The notes below the pieces were generated by a model, which searched no databases, had not been told where the DNA came from, and saw only the letters and a program-made list of their open reading frames with translations. The position numbers and the translations under genes were made by a program. Shown here piece after piece: positions 50,585 to 60,900 of a stretch of 64,000 bases of DNA (the stretch's first letter is position 1; each line of letters starts with the position of its first letter). The DNA is from Secundilactobacillus silagincola (GTDB taxonomy: Bacteria; Bacillota; Bacilli; Lactobacillales; Lactobacillaceae): NCBI RefSeq assembly GCF_002583405.1, contig NZ_BCMJ01000001.1:227438-291437 (forward strand). The letters run 5' to 3'.

Positions 50585-51538
50585 TTAAGGTAAAACAACC
50601 ACTTTACCAAAACTTTCTTGACTATCTAAATAGGCCTGTGCTTCACCTGTATGTGCTAAATCAAACGTTTTGACTGGTGCGACATCCAGTTTATTGTTAA
50701 CGATGATATCCAACAAATCATTGAACCGACTCTCAGTGACACTATCAGAACTAAAATCAGTTAGATAAGCACCAGATGGTAAGTTACCAATCAAGCTGAA
50801 GTCTTTAATACTCCAAATACCGCCAAGTTCACCTGTTTCACAAAGAATGCTACCTTCGTGTAAATAACGTAAGGAATCATTGAGGGTTAAAGAACCAACT
50901 AATTCCAATATTTTATCAAACTTACGGTCAGTTTGCAGATCATTATCACAATCTTCAATCACGTCATCAAAACCCTTGGCAACAAGTTCAGCACGTTTTG
51001 CTAAGTTCCGCGTCGTCCCATAAACTTTGATACCCGGTGCCATTGCTTTAGCTAGGATAACTGCTGCTACGCCAACGCCACTGGTAGCGCCACGAATCAG
51101 CAGTGAATCCGTACCAGTAATTTTCAGATTCAACAGTGAACCATAAGCCGTAAAGTACGTTTCTGGAATAGCCGCTAACGTGACCCAGCTTAAGTCTGTG
51201 TTTATCGGATAAATGCTGTCATTGGGGATCAGCGCATATTCGGCGTAACTACCATCGAATTGACGTCCCATGCCATGCATCAACGTGACCACTTTCTGAC
51301 CCTTTGGTAGCCGTTTAGAATCAGTAGTTTCAGCAATTTCACCAACCCCTTCAATACCTAAAATTCGGGGTAATTTGACTGTTGGTGACCAGCCATTTCG
51401 CGTAAAAATCTCTGAACGGTTGATACCAAAACCCTTGATTTTAACTAAAGACCAGCCAGGTTTTACTTTGGGTGTAGGAACCTCCGTCACCTTTAGTACG
51501 TTGGCATTGCCTGGTTCGCTTAACACAACAGCTTGCAT
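50585..51538 (-). CDS. Zinc-independent MDR quinone oxidoreductase
   Basis: A 317-residue medium-chain dehydrogenase/reductase of the quinone reductase (QOR) type. The N-terminal GroES-like domain has GFGINRSEIFTRNGWSPTVK and LGIEGVGEI; the Rossmann domain has LLIRGATSGVGVAAVILAKA. No zinc ligands are seen. It would reduce quinones or enones with NADPH. It lies downstream of an SDR gene (50-nt gap) and an NTF2-like gene, divergent from a MarR regulator, so it is probably a stress-inducible operon. Confidence 0.87.
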   Translation of the reverse strand: MQAVVLSEPGNANVLKVTEVPTPKVKPGWSLVKIKGFGINRSEIFTRNGWSPTVKLPRILGIEGVGEIAETTDSKRLPKGQKVVTLMHGMGRQFDGSYAEYALIPNDSIYPINTDLSWVTLAAIPETYFTAYGSLLNLKITGTDSLLIRGATSGVGVAAVILAKAMAPGIKVYGTTRNLAKRAELVAKGFDDVIEDCDNDLQTDRKFDKILELVGSLTLNDSLRYLHEGSILCETGELGGIWSIKDFSLIGNLPSGAYLTDFSSDSVTESRFNDLLDIIVNNKLDVAPVKTFDLAHTGEAQAYLDSQESFGKVVVLP

Positions 51539-51588
51539 TTCGAAAACTCCCTTTCTATTTGCATCACCGATTAATCATTATAATGTGC

Positions 51589-52347
51589 TTACCACGGCAG
51601 CGTCCCATCATTTTCCGTAAAGGTACCCGTTGTCTTATCGTCCATAGGCAGACTAGCCATTTTAATGATCTGTGCTGCACCGGTAGCAACGTCTTGCATC
51701 CCTGCTGGAGCAGGTGCATCCTCTGGACGGCCGCCAAAGCCAGTGGCAGTCCAGCCTGGGTTGACCGAGTTAACGGTAATATCATCAGTAGCGAGTTCTT
51801 TACTGAAGATAATGGTCGCAAAATTAACGGATGCTTTAGATGATTGATAGCCTAGTGAATTCACTTTATAGAACCGTGAGCTAGGGTCACTAGCCAACCC
51901 CATGGAGCCCATGTTGCTGGATACATTGATAATTTTAGCTGGTTTACCTGCTTTTAACAGTGGAATCATGGCTTGTGTCACATCGATCAGGCCAAAGTAA
52001 TTAACATCAAAATCCTGACGAATCGTATCGGTACTGAGCTTTGATGCGGGTTGATGATGATCGAGCGCAATGCCAGCATTATTGATTAAAATATTAAGAT
52101 ACCCGTAGTCAGCGTCAATTTTATCAGCTGCAGCAGTGATTTGCGCTTTATCAGTGACATCCAACTGAATAAAATCAGCCTTGATGCCAGCTGCATTCAA
52201 TTGTTCAACAGCCTTTTCACCACGTTCTTGATTACGGGAACCGATTAAAATATGCTGACCTTTTTTTCCAAGTGCTTGAGCTGTCGCAAAGCCAATGCCT
52301 TTGTCGGCACCAGTAATCAGCGTTAACACCGTCTTTTTCTCTGCCAT
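51589..52347 (-). CDS. Short-chain dehydrogenase/reductase
   Basis: A 252-residue classical SDR, paralogous to the SDR at 41.1-41.8 kb. TLITGADKGIGFATAQAL cofactor motif, NILINNAGIALDHHQ, INVSSNMGSMG with catalytic Ser, and LGYQSSKASVNF with YxxxK. The ATG at 52347 is chosen: AAGGAG lies 7 nt upstream; the reading from 52410 overlaps the preceding gene. Probably in one operon with the MDR and NTF2-like genes and controlled by the adjacent MarR. Confidence 0.9.
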   Translation of the reverse strand: MAEKKTVLTLITGADKGIGFATAQALGKKGQHILIGSRNQERGEKAVEQLNAAGIKADFIQLDVTDKAQITAAADKIDADYGYLNILINNAGIALDHHQPASKLSTDTIRQDFDVNYFGLIDVTQAMIPLLKAGKPAKIINVSSNMGSMGLASDPSSRFYKVNSLGYQSSKASVNFATIIFSKELATDDITVNSVNPGWTATGFGGRPEDAPAPAGMQDVATGAAQIIKMASLPMDDKTTGTFTENDGTLPW

Positions 52348-52388
52348 AGCACTACTCCTTGTCTCTGTACGTGATAGATACTTTTCAA

Positions 52389-52973
52389 TTAATCTTTTTC
52401 GTGAAGCCATTCTTCTGCTTTTTGATAAAGACCATCTTCATCTGCTTTACGATCAGTCCCCAGTAAATCTTGGCTGATTTTACCACCAGCCTTGATTCGA
52501 CCATAGGCTAAGAAACGATAGCTACGACGTAATTTAGCAACGTCTGCTGGGTCGATCTTGAGGTCTTGACCCGGAATGGCTGGCTGAATCTTATCGGCCT
52601 CGTCAATTGAAGTCAAATCAACAATTTTCCATTCATTCTTTCGTTGTTCAACCCGATAAATAAGTCGCATATATGATTCAATGACTGCTTCCACATCATT
52701 GATCATCTGCCAATGATTAGTAGTCGATGAAAGTTCAACATAAGCACGGTTCCCATTTTGATGTACGATTGGCGTACCAAATCGACCCACGATGGGTAAT
52801 GAATTATTGAAGTCAGCCGGTTGCTTACCTAAAAAAGTGGAAACTGGTCCACTTTGCCAGCTAGTAGTAACAGTTGCATCTGGAAAATAACAGTCGGCTG
52901 CTTCTTTAACATGCCGTCCACGATACATCCGTTCTTTTAAAACGAGTTGACTAATTGTTTCAAAATCATTCAT
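52389..52973 (-). CDS. NTF2-like (SnoaL-type) protein
   Basis: A 194-residue protein with an NTF2-like cone fold: ETISQLVLKERMYRGRHVKE, ADCYFPDATVTTSWQSGPVS, then beta strands with RAYVELSSTTNHWQMINDVE and RLIYRVEQRKNEWKIVDLTS. Such proteins are often small-molecule isomerases, cyclases or binders; no reaction can be named. The ATG at 52973 fits the family start. First gene of the run with SDR and MDR, divergent from marR. Confidence 0.8.
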   Translation of the reverse strand: MNDFETISQLVLKERMYRGRHVKEAADCYFPDATVTTSWQSGPVSTFLGKQPADFNNSLPIVGRFGTPIVHQNGNRAYVELSSTTNHWQMINDVEAVIESYMRLIYRVEQRKNEWKIVDLTSIDEADKIQPAIPGQDLKIDPADVAKLRRSYRFLAYGRIKAGGKISQDLLGTDRKADEDGLYQKAEEWLHEKD

Positions 52974-53149
52974 AATTGGCCACGTCCCTTTCAAATTTAA
53001 CCTAAAGTAATGACTACCTTTTACATTTAAAACCAAGTAGTCGATAATTGACAATAATCTACTTTATACTTACAATTGATAGTTGTCAATTATTTATAAT
53101 CGTTTACTAGCTACTATTTTAAATTCTCAATTATTAAGGAAGTGATGAC

Positions 53150-53641
53150 ATGACAGCTCATAATAACAATGGCCTCGAACTAGAACAGCTATTTACTGAT
53201 CTTACCCAGGCCATCACCCAGAACCGGACATTGGACGAGTTCGGCCTAACGCGACTCCAAGCAATGGCGCTAAAGAATGTCTACTCACGACAAGGTATCA
53301 GCATGAGTCAACTCGCTGATATCACCGGTATTTCTCGGGCGCAACTTACCCGCTTGATCGCCACACTGGAAAAACGCCATCTCGTTGAGCGTCGACATAA
53401 CGAAGATAACCGGCGTATCGTCAACGTTTATGGTACCGAACAGGGTAAAACAACTATTCGTAATCACAGCCAGCTGATTGCTGACCGCATCCAAGCTCAC
53501 ACAGAAACGCTTTCTGCAGACGAGCAAGCTGCCCTGACTCACCACTTGAAAGAAACGATCCGCCTCATGATCAAAGCCGGGATCATTACTCCGGATGAAC
53601 AGTCTTCACTAAATCAAATCCGTGAAACTGAAGCCAAATAA
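53150..53641 (+). CDS. MarR-family transcriptional regulator
   Basis: A 163-residue winged-helix regulator. The HTH is KNVYSRQGISMSQLADITGI ... AQLTRLIATLEKRHLVERRH, with the wing NEDNRRIVNVYGTEQG. AAGGAAG lies before the ATG. It is divergent from the NTF2-SDR-MDR run, which it probably controls in answer to phenolic or oxidative compounds. The 5' region between (about 176 nt) contains AT-rich inverted sequences such as TTGATAGTTGTCAATTA (about 53074-53090, TTGACAATAATC earlier) that may be the operator. Confidence 0.88.
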   Translation: MTAHNNNGLELEQLFTDLTQAITQNRTLDEFGLTRLQAMALKNVYSRQGISMSQLADITGISRAQLTRLIATLEKRHLVERRHNEDNRRIVNVYGTEQGKTTIRNHSQLIADRIQAHTETLSADEQAALTHHLKETIRLMIKAGIITPDEQSSLNQIRETEAK

Positions 53642-53679
53642 ATAACGTTAGTCAGGTCTCAATCCTGACTAACGTTATT
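53641..53679. terminator. Bidirectional terminator
   Basis: Perfect AATAACGTTAGTCAGG / CCTGACTAACGTTATT arms with a 7-nt loop and T-run, between convergent marR and tetR genes. Confidence 0.92.
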
Positions 53680-53684
53680 TTTTA

Positions 53685-54242
53685 TTATGATAGACTACTT
53701 GGAATCAACAACCGGTATAACTCTAAAACTTCTGATTCTGACATAGGTTCCGGTGCCTCAGCAACTTCTTGAGCGAAATTCAGGAGTGCGCCACCCAAAA
53801 ATTCACTGATAAACTGCCTTCTGGCAACCGGATAATCCCGCAGAATCAAAATTTGCTGTGCTGTACCACTTAGCACCGATTGGACAGCTTGTCGGGTACC
53901 ACTCCACGAAACCAATCTAATCAAATCAAGGTTCTTCTCAATTTCCGACACCACAACGTGACTGCTGTTCTCAAAGTTAGGTTCCGGTAGTGCATCAATT
54001 CGCTGATCAAAATCAGCAATGACGATTAAAAAATGAACCACGATCACATCCGCCAGATTTTGATAGTGCCGATAGAAGGTCGCTCGTGATACGCCCGCTT
54101 CCTGACAAAATGTTTTGATTTCAATCTGCTTAAAGGGAATTCCAGCCCGATACTTCGCCACGATGGCATTAAACAGTTTCGCGTGGGAACGCTGTTTGCG
54201 CTGATCGATTTTTACTGGATTTGTTAAAAACGCTCTCGCCAT
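53685..54242 (-). CDS. TetR-family transcriptional regulator
   Basis: A 185-residue TetR-type regulator; HTH in AKYRAGIPFKQIEIKTFCQE ... GVSRATFYRHYQNLADVIVV. The remainder is an all-helical ligand domain. No strong Shine-Dalgarno sequence precedes the ATG. It is divergent from the (broken) amidohydrolase gene at 54367, the same arrangement as the TetR/amidohydrolase pair at 61.5-63.3 kb, so it probably controls that decarboxylase-type gene. Confidence 0.85.
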   Translation of the reverse strand: MARAFLTNPVKIDQRKQRSHAKLFNAIVAKYRAGIPFKQIEIKTFCQEAGVSRATFYRHYQNLADVIVVHFLIVIADFDQRIDALPEPNFENSSHVVVSEIEKNLDLIRLVSWSGTRQAVQSVLSGTAQQILILRDYPVARRQFISEFLGGALLNFAQEVAEAPEPMSESEVLELYRLLIPSSLS

Positions 54243-54366
54243 TTATTTAATGTGACACAAGGCCCACATATGTCTTGCATCTTCCTTTCATACGATTTTA
54301 TTGCCCTCTATAATACTCAATGTAAAGTCAAAGTACAAATCTGTTTTTGGCAAAGGAGTTATAAAC

Positions 54367-55379
54367 ATGAAAATTATTACAGTAGAAGAACATTTTGAAT
54401 CCGCTAAAATCACTCAAGAAATTAATCAAGCCGTCGGTAAAGCTGCCATGCCTAACGTCAGCAAAGAAATGCTGCACTACATGCAAACAACGCTACCGAC
54501 ACCCGAAATTATGCAAGATGTCACTAAAGAACGCATCGCTTTTATGGATAAATATGAAATCGATCAGCAAATCCTTTCGTACGGTAACTCTTCCCCACAG
54601 AACCTTGACCCAAAAGTGGCCGTTAAACTGTGCCAAGATGCTAACGATGAACTTGCTAGAGCGATTAAGACCAATCCCACAATCCCACTCGCTTCGCTGG
54701 ATTAACCGTTCTTCCCGTTGGCGATCCAACCGCAGCTGCGACTGAACTAAAACGCGCTGTTAACGAACTTCATTTGAATGGTGTTTTACTCAAAGGTAAT
54801 TACCAAAATAAATACTTTGATGATTCCTTCTTCTTCCCAATCTTTGAAATGGCCAGCAAGTTGGATGTCCCCGTTTACTTCCACCCGTCATTCATCGATC
54901 CAAGCGTAACTCAACACTACTTTGCCAGTGACAACTGGTCTGATGTCGTAACGGGTATCCTCTCCACCGCTGGTTATGGCTGGCACATGGATGTAGGGAT
55001 TCAAGTCATGCGGATGATTGCTTCAGGTATCTTCGATAAACTGCCTAACCTGAAATTAGTTTCTGGCCATTGGGGCGAGTTAGTGCCGATGTTCCTAGAA
55101 CGGCTGGATGATGAACTGGACGCTTATGACGGATTGAAGAAGTCGTTTTCTGATTACTACCGCAACAACGTCTACATCACACCAAGCGGTATTTTAAGCA
55201 AACCGCAACTCAACTTCCTCTTGGCTGAAATGGGGCCAGAACACCTGATTTATTCGATTGACTACCCATACAAACAACCTGAAAACGCTCGGACATTCCT
55301 TGATCACACTGATTTGACACCTGATCAACTGGAAGCCTTCGCTCATGGTAACGCAGAACAAATTTTCCACTTAAACTAA
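54367..55379 (+). pseudogene. Decarboxylase-type amidohydrolase broken by an 8-bp duplication
   Basis: A gene of the amidohydrolase 2 (ACMSD/gamma-resorcylate decarboxylase-like) family, 334 aa if intact. It starts IITVEEHF (metal-ligand E-x-H motif), and after the break continues DVPVYFHPSF, SGHWGELVPMFLERLDDE and IYSIDYPY, all active-site motifs of the family. At 54673-54688 the 8-mer AATCCCAC occurs twice in tandem; the extra 8 nt shift the frame and lead to TAA 22 nt later. Deleting one copy restores ... KTNPTRFAGLTVLPVGDP, which matches the intact paralogue at 62.3 kb (YPERFGGFATLPTSAP). AAAGGAG precedes the ATG. Reversible by slippage in principle. Confidence 0.88.
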
Positions 55380-55408
55380 CATTTTAAAAACGAAAGGAAT
55401 CTAACAGC

Positions 55409-55720
55409 ATGTCATTAAATCCACAACAAATGAAAAACACCAGAAATGAACTGCAACAAAATTTTGAACTCAGCGGTCTCACTAAGGAACAGGTTGCAAG
55501 TGATCTGCACATTAGTTTGACCAAGCTGGATCACCTATTTACGCTAACTCAAAGTTCACTGAACGACCCTTGGATCTTACGGAATTACTTGATTGAAAAA
55601 GTCGAAGCAGTTGGTAAGACACCCGTTCCATTTACTGCTTTAGTCGGTGACTGGCACCAATACTGGTTCCTGAACAGCCATCTGATTGATGCGCGGAAGA
55701 TGTCAGCTGGAGATAATTAA
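55409..55720 (+). CDS. DUF2316 family protein
   Basis: A 103-residue protein of the DUF2316 family, with an XRE-like helix-turn-helix segment (SGLTKEQVASDLHISLTKLD) and the conserved tail VPFTALVGDWHQYWFL-NSH. Function is unknown; it might be a small DNA-binding protein. It lies 29 nt after the broken amidohydrolase gene and is probably co-transcribed. AAAGGA precedes the ATG. Confidence 0.85.
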   Translation: MSLNPQQMKNTRNELQQNFELSGLTKEQVASDLHISLTKLDHLFTLTQSSLNDPWILRNYLIEKVEAVGKTPVPFTALVGDWHQYWFLNSHLIDARKMSAGDN

Positions 55721-55744
55721 GGTTAAATTACTGTCAATATTGAT

Positions 55745-55783
55745 AAAAGGACTTCGAAAGAATAAACTTTCGAGGCCCTTTTT
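55745..55783. terminator. Bidirectional terminator
   Basis: AAAAGGACTTCGAAAG / CTTTCGAGGCCCTTTTT with a 6-nt loop, between the DUF2316 gene and the convergent ddmE-like gene. Confidence 0.85.
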
Positions 55784-55798
55784 AATGCCTATTAATTG

Positions 55799-57910
55799 TC
55801 ACTTACTATTTGTTGCGATTCGCTTTTGATACTCCTGATACTCACGTAAATACTTGACTGGAAATGGTAGCACTGTATACTGCCCGTTACGAACAAATTC
55901 GACATCCATCATTGCCAATAGATCTTCAAATAAAGTCGGTACCTGACTATCATCACCCGTTATCGGTATTAATCTTCTTAGGCGATAAGCACGCATGAGA
56001 CTGGGTTTTAATCCTTTATCAGTACCAACAAAATAATGATAATCACCATCGATATTAACTAAACCTATCCCATAAAGTCCAAGGACTTGGGCGTCATTTT
56101 GTTTATGTCGAACTGAATTACCAAATGCAAAATGCCCATATTGCTCTAATTCGCTATTAATCCGTTGCACAATTTTGGTCTTAAAGTTTACGCCATTTTC
56201 TTTCAAGACTCTCTTAGTCTGACCTAACCGCGGTGCAATACTTAACTGACCGACCACCGACATAATTTGGTCGACTGCTGCTTGATATTCTGGTTCGCTT
56301 TCGTGACTGTTCCGTAGATTTTCAAAGTCCGCCATTATCGTGGAACGTCGAACTTTTTTATTTGGATTACTTATAGCCATTTTACTAGCAATTTTATCTA
56401 ATTCGACCATGGTTTGCCTTGGTGTTTGCTGAATCATAACGAACCCGCTCTGACATTTAACAACACATTCTACAGTATCCCAAATTGACTTCTTTTTCTT
56501 ATAATGTAATGTCGGCAAAATACCTTTAGCAATTTCCGTAAACTAGTCATCAGCAGTTAGATTACTGATATCGACCGTTTGGGATTTAAACCTTAGCTGG
56601 TTGGTTTTTTCTATCCATAACTTAGTGATCATCACCTGGGTTTGGCGTTTATCCAGCCAATCAACTTTGTAAAACTGATACTTCCCCATAAGTTGAATAA
56701 GCCGATTTGTCACTGGTCGCATATGCCCATTTACAATATCCTGTTTAACAATTAGTTCCTGAATTAACTTAATCATCTTATTATCGCTTGCAATGTCCGA
56801 AATTCCTGTACGATGCCACTTAAAAGTCTGATTTTTAGAATTCATCTGTCCAAAGTTTTCGACTGTAATGTGTTGGATAATCTGCTCTTGAGTGCCAATC
56901 TCATACGCTTCTTTAACCTCATCATTATTTCTGGCATCTCGTACAACCTGAACATTCAATCCTGGTTTTGCCGCTTGACTTAAAGTAACCTCAATCTGCA
57001 GTATTTTCAAAATGGCACTGTGTTTGAGTGCATTAACGATTTCATTAGCCAGCGCACGAGTCGTTGGTTCACTTGAATCAAAATAAATATTGATTGTTTG
57101 TCCCTTCAACAGTTGCCAGATATCTTCTTTTTTAGGCAATTTCGGTTTGTCATATTTAACCAACGGAAATTTACGAAAATTCATTTCTGCAATCAAATAG
57201 GGAGCCATATTTTTGTTAATGGATGATTTAATTTCTTGTACGATGCCTACCTTGCTCTCTTCGAATTTTGACAGTTCTTCAAATGAAACAAACTTAATGT
57301 TGTTCTTTTCATTATAGATATTTTCCTTCTTATACAACTTTTGTGTGCTACCGATTTGACTACGTTCCATCCGATTAAATGTCTGATTCCAGTAATAAAG
57401 TTCATCACTGGCCTGTGGATTTAACTTTTCGGTAAAAGTCACGGCCTTCATTTCCAAATCCTTTTCCCAATTAGCTGTAATATTAAGCGCTATTCGTTGC
57501 TCGCGTCCATCTCGTAAAGTATGTGCCATTTCTTTACGAGAAACGTATAACCCATTTGTGTAACTTTCCTTTGGCACTTTACCCGCATCTAAAGTTTGCT
57601 GATTTAAAAGTAACTGTAGTATCTGATTTGGGTACACGCTGTTTTCACTGATAGTACTAAAACGAATTTGCTTAACTGCCATACCCTCTAACACAGGCCA
57701 ATCAATTCCTTTATTCAGCAATACGAGGTATTTAAGCTGATAGCCAGTTACCGCTTGAGCTGAACAAGATCTCAATAGACTTTGAAATTTTCTCAATCTC
57801 ATTTTGTTATCCAATTTAACTATTAATAATTTGAAGTCCTGGTCTAATGCTACTTTATTTAGTCGATATTTGATGACGTTAGCCAAAACTGTCTGTGACT
57901 CATTCTCCAT
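55799..57910 (-). pseudogene. ddmE: DdmE-like (Argonaute-like) plasmid-defence gene interrupted by an in-frame TAG
   Basis: A single 703-codon frame from ATG 57910, which overlaps the end of the helicase gene by 11 nt. It is interrupted only by TAG at 56543-56545 (codon 456). Before the stop: SQTVDISNLTADD; after it, in the same frame: FTEIAKGILPTLHYKKKK and 240 more residues. The 455- and 247-residue halves total the size of DdmE (about 700 aa), the catalytically inactive prokaryotic Argonaute-like partner of DdmD. No family motif beyond size, position and a GQTINIYFDSSEPTTRALAN-type Rossmann-like segment can be confirmed by eye, so DdmE is inferred from the partner gene. A TTG at 56518 could restart translation but has no Shine-Dalgarno. 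Codon 456 may have been CAG, GAG, AAG, TTG, TGG or TAT/TAC. Confidence 0.6.
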
Positions 57911-60900
57911 GGAAAAACACCCCAATATCTCTTTTATTATCATCCGTTAAAACAACCTCGCCAGCTTCATTGATTAAAGCAGGGATCTCCAAAATCCGTT
58001 TATCTGCCGTCAACTTTGGGACTACTTCATCTGAAGAAACAATATTAATAATCGCCACCCGCCATGGCTGATCACTGTCAGCGTCTAATTGAGCAAGTTT
58101 GTGATACACATGCTGGCGTTCCTGTTCAATCGATTGTTGGTGTGGTCCTCGCCAATTTTTAAAATCGATGGCAACGTGTTGCGCTAATTTAAAGTCAAAT
58201 AATTCATTATGCCGTAACTCTTGAAACGGTTGCAGTTTAACGGACCAAATATCCTCAACGATAAATTGCCCACTAACTTCACCTAATAACCCTCGATACA
58301 AATTATTAAACTGCACTGGGTTCAAGATCCACTCATTAGGCTGCCATTCGGTCGCATATCCCAGCTTTTTTAAGTAAGCTTCCAATCCTTGATACAGACA
58401 CATACTAGGTAAACCGGCATCTTTTGGGGATACCGTTATACTAGGACCATCAAGATAATTATTTTCAAAACTAAACTCTGATTGGCTTTCTTGAAGCGCT
58501 TGATATTGTGTCGCTAATTCTTTATTTGGTAAGTATTGCAGACAGCTTAGTTGCTGGGACTGTAGCTGCTTTAACTTTTTCGTATTGATTGTTGGATACT
58601 TTAACAGATATTGACGTGCATTTTGATATTCATTTGCACGTTTTCTACTTGTATTGAGGCCGCCCGTAAGTAATCTTTCCAGATCACGAAATGTCATTTT
58701 TGTTGCCTTTCTCTTTGCTATTTCTTCTGTTGAGGCGTCTGGTTCTGCTGGAACTTGCCCGATTGACAACACCGCCTGCATCTCAGGACTCAGTTCCATC
58801 TGAGGCAATCTCACTTCACTTAATTTATCTAGCACTCTATTAAACACTAGAATTTTGATGCGCTTATTTTTATTAAAAGTCCGGTTCATTCTGCCTAACG
58901 CTTGAATAACCGTTCGTGCAATACTTGCAATTTCACTGGGAACAGTTTTGGGCCGAATTCGACCTTTAACACCATGTACTACTGCTGCTATTTTTGCTTG
59001 CACCTCATTTTGGGGGAGCTCCTCAGCATCTTCTAGGTATTCCAGCTCAGTTACATACCGCACCAAATCTTCATCTAGATTACTATCTTTTAGGTTAGTC
59101 AGAATATGCGTGATATCCCCTAAATACATACCGGCCAAATCCGCCTGTAAAGATCGTTGGTCACCTTGTGAATTTTTACCTGCAATGCTTCTAACATGGC
59201 TCTTCTCAAACTCGCTTAAAGTATGTTGTAAGTTTTGGCCTACCCCGAGAGTTTGGTACGCACTCAGTAGATAAATCCTTGTTGTTTCATCTGATGGCAA
59301 GCGTAACGCATCATGAATCTGTTGTGTTATCGATGGACCGTCCCCATTACTATTCAAAGTAGAAATAACTCTTAATTGGGGGAGATTATCCTCATTATCA
59401 GAGAGTATGGGTGCTAATCCTTCAAACACTTCTTCAATTAAAGGTGCTGACAGTTTGTCGTCTTTACTTGGCAATTTGGACTGCAATCCCAGATAAGACG
59501 TCACCGTTTCATCTGATAAGAAATCAATAAAGCTGTCGAACAAGCCAATATATCGTTCTCGGCAATAATTTTTTGATGAATCCTCAATGTTATTCAACTG
59601 CTGATCTAACCGACTATCCATCTCACTCACCTTTTGATAATCAGTAGGAGACAAGGTTATATCATGTTCTGCCATCACTTTAACTATGGTCTTTTGCACA
59701 CTTGCACAATCAGCATCAACTTGAATTCCTGCTTTGTGATAACGTTTAGCCAAGTCAAATTCTGCCTTTGTTTTAGCAGTAATTTGTTTGTTTCCATCCA
59801 AATAATGATCACCTAATTCTTGACGTAAATAAGTGAGGTCATAGTTATCTAAAACTGTTGGTATCTTTGCTGTAGCAGATAATCCTAAAACATTAGCCTT
59901 GCTGATCACATTTAGTAAATATCGTTCAGGTGTCACCGAAAAGAAAGCTGCGTTAATATCTGTTCTCAAATCATGACGTTCAGCATTTACAAACTCATAT
60001 AAACTCAGACCTGATTTTTGAAAATGATATTTCCGTCCTTTAAATTTTACGGTAGACGGCGATTTTGACCCTAACAATCCTGAATCCAGCCCCAGTAAAA
60101 TTTCAATTTGATTTCGGCTAAAACCTAACGCATCATAAACTGTATAACAGGCTTCCCTTGTCGAAATACGATTCTGACTGGCCGAAACATTTAGATTCCT
60201 TTTTTGGGCATAAGCCTCTCCACAGAAAAGCATTTGGTGTGCAAATTCTCGAATAAATCGACCAACGTTATCCAGCATTTCAGTAAAATCGAATTTATCC
60301 CCAATCGATTTTCCAGCTTCATGATGATCTAATTCCACACTGTTAGTTTGCTGGTTTAAATGAACGTACCAGTTCCCTGTAGCACTGATATCCCTATATT
60401 CTGGTAAATGAATTAAATAGTTATCGTTTTGTTGAATCTCTTTTGTTTTGTACAAATATGATAATTTATAATTCTGATCATATTTATCAGCAGTTTTCAG
60501 CAGTTTTTTAATTCTAGTTTGTTTTTCTAAAATTTCTTGTAACGCAACAGGTATTTGCTTACTTTCCCAATCTAAAGCTTGATGGATAGCTCTAAATAAA
60601 CTTAATAAGTCTACTTTCAAATTAAGTGTATCTTCTAAACCTTTATTCCATAATTGTTTTTTCGTGCTATCAAATTCATCCAAAACTACCAGCGACTCTT
60701 TTAAGACTCGAGAATATTGAAAGAGAGTACCATTCTGTTTAAAAAATGATGTATAGCTCCTGATGAATTTGTCCGTGGTCATAATCAAAATTTGACGTTT
60801 TTCAATATCAATCGTCGGATAAATGCGGTTAATCCATTCACAGGCAGGACTATTAATCTTTGCCACGTATTGTTGAATAGCTACCGGTACATCTTCACTT

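Noticed and set aside
55799-56518. A separate 239-residue gene starting at TTG 56518
   Set aside because: Same frame as the upstream 455 codons across one TAG, no ribosome binding site before the TTG, and the joined length fits the expected partner of the helicase; treated as one interrupted gene.
58948-59274. 108-codon plus-strand frame inside the helicase gene
   Set aside because: Antisense shadow without start signals.
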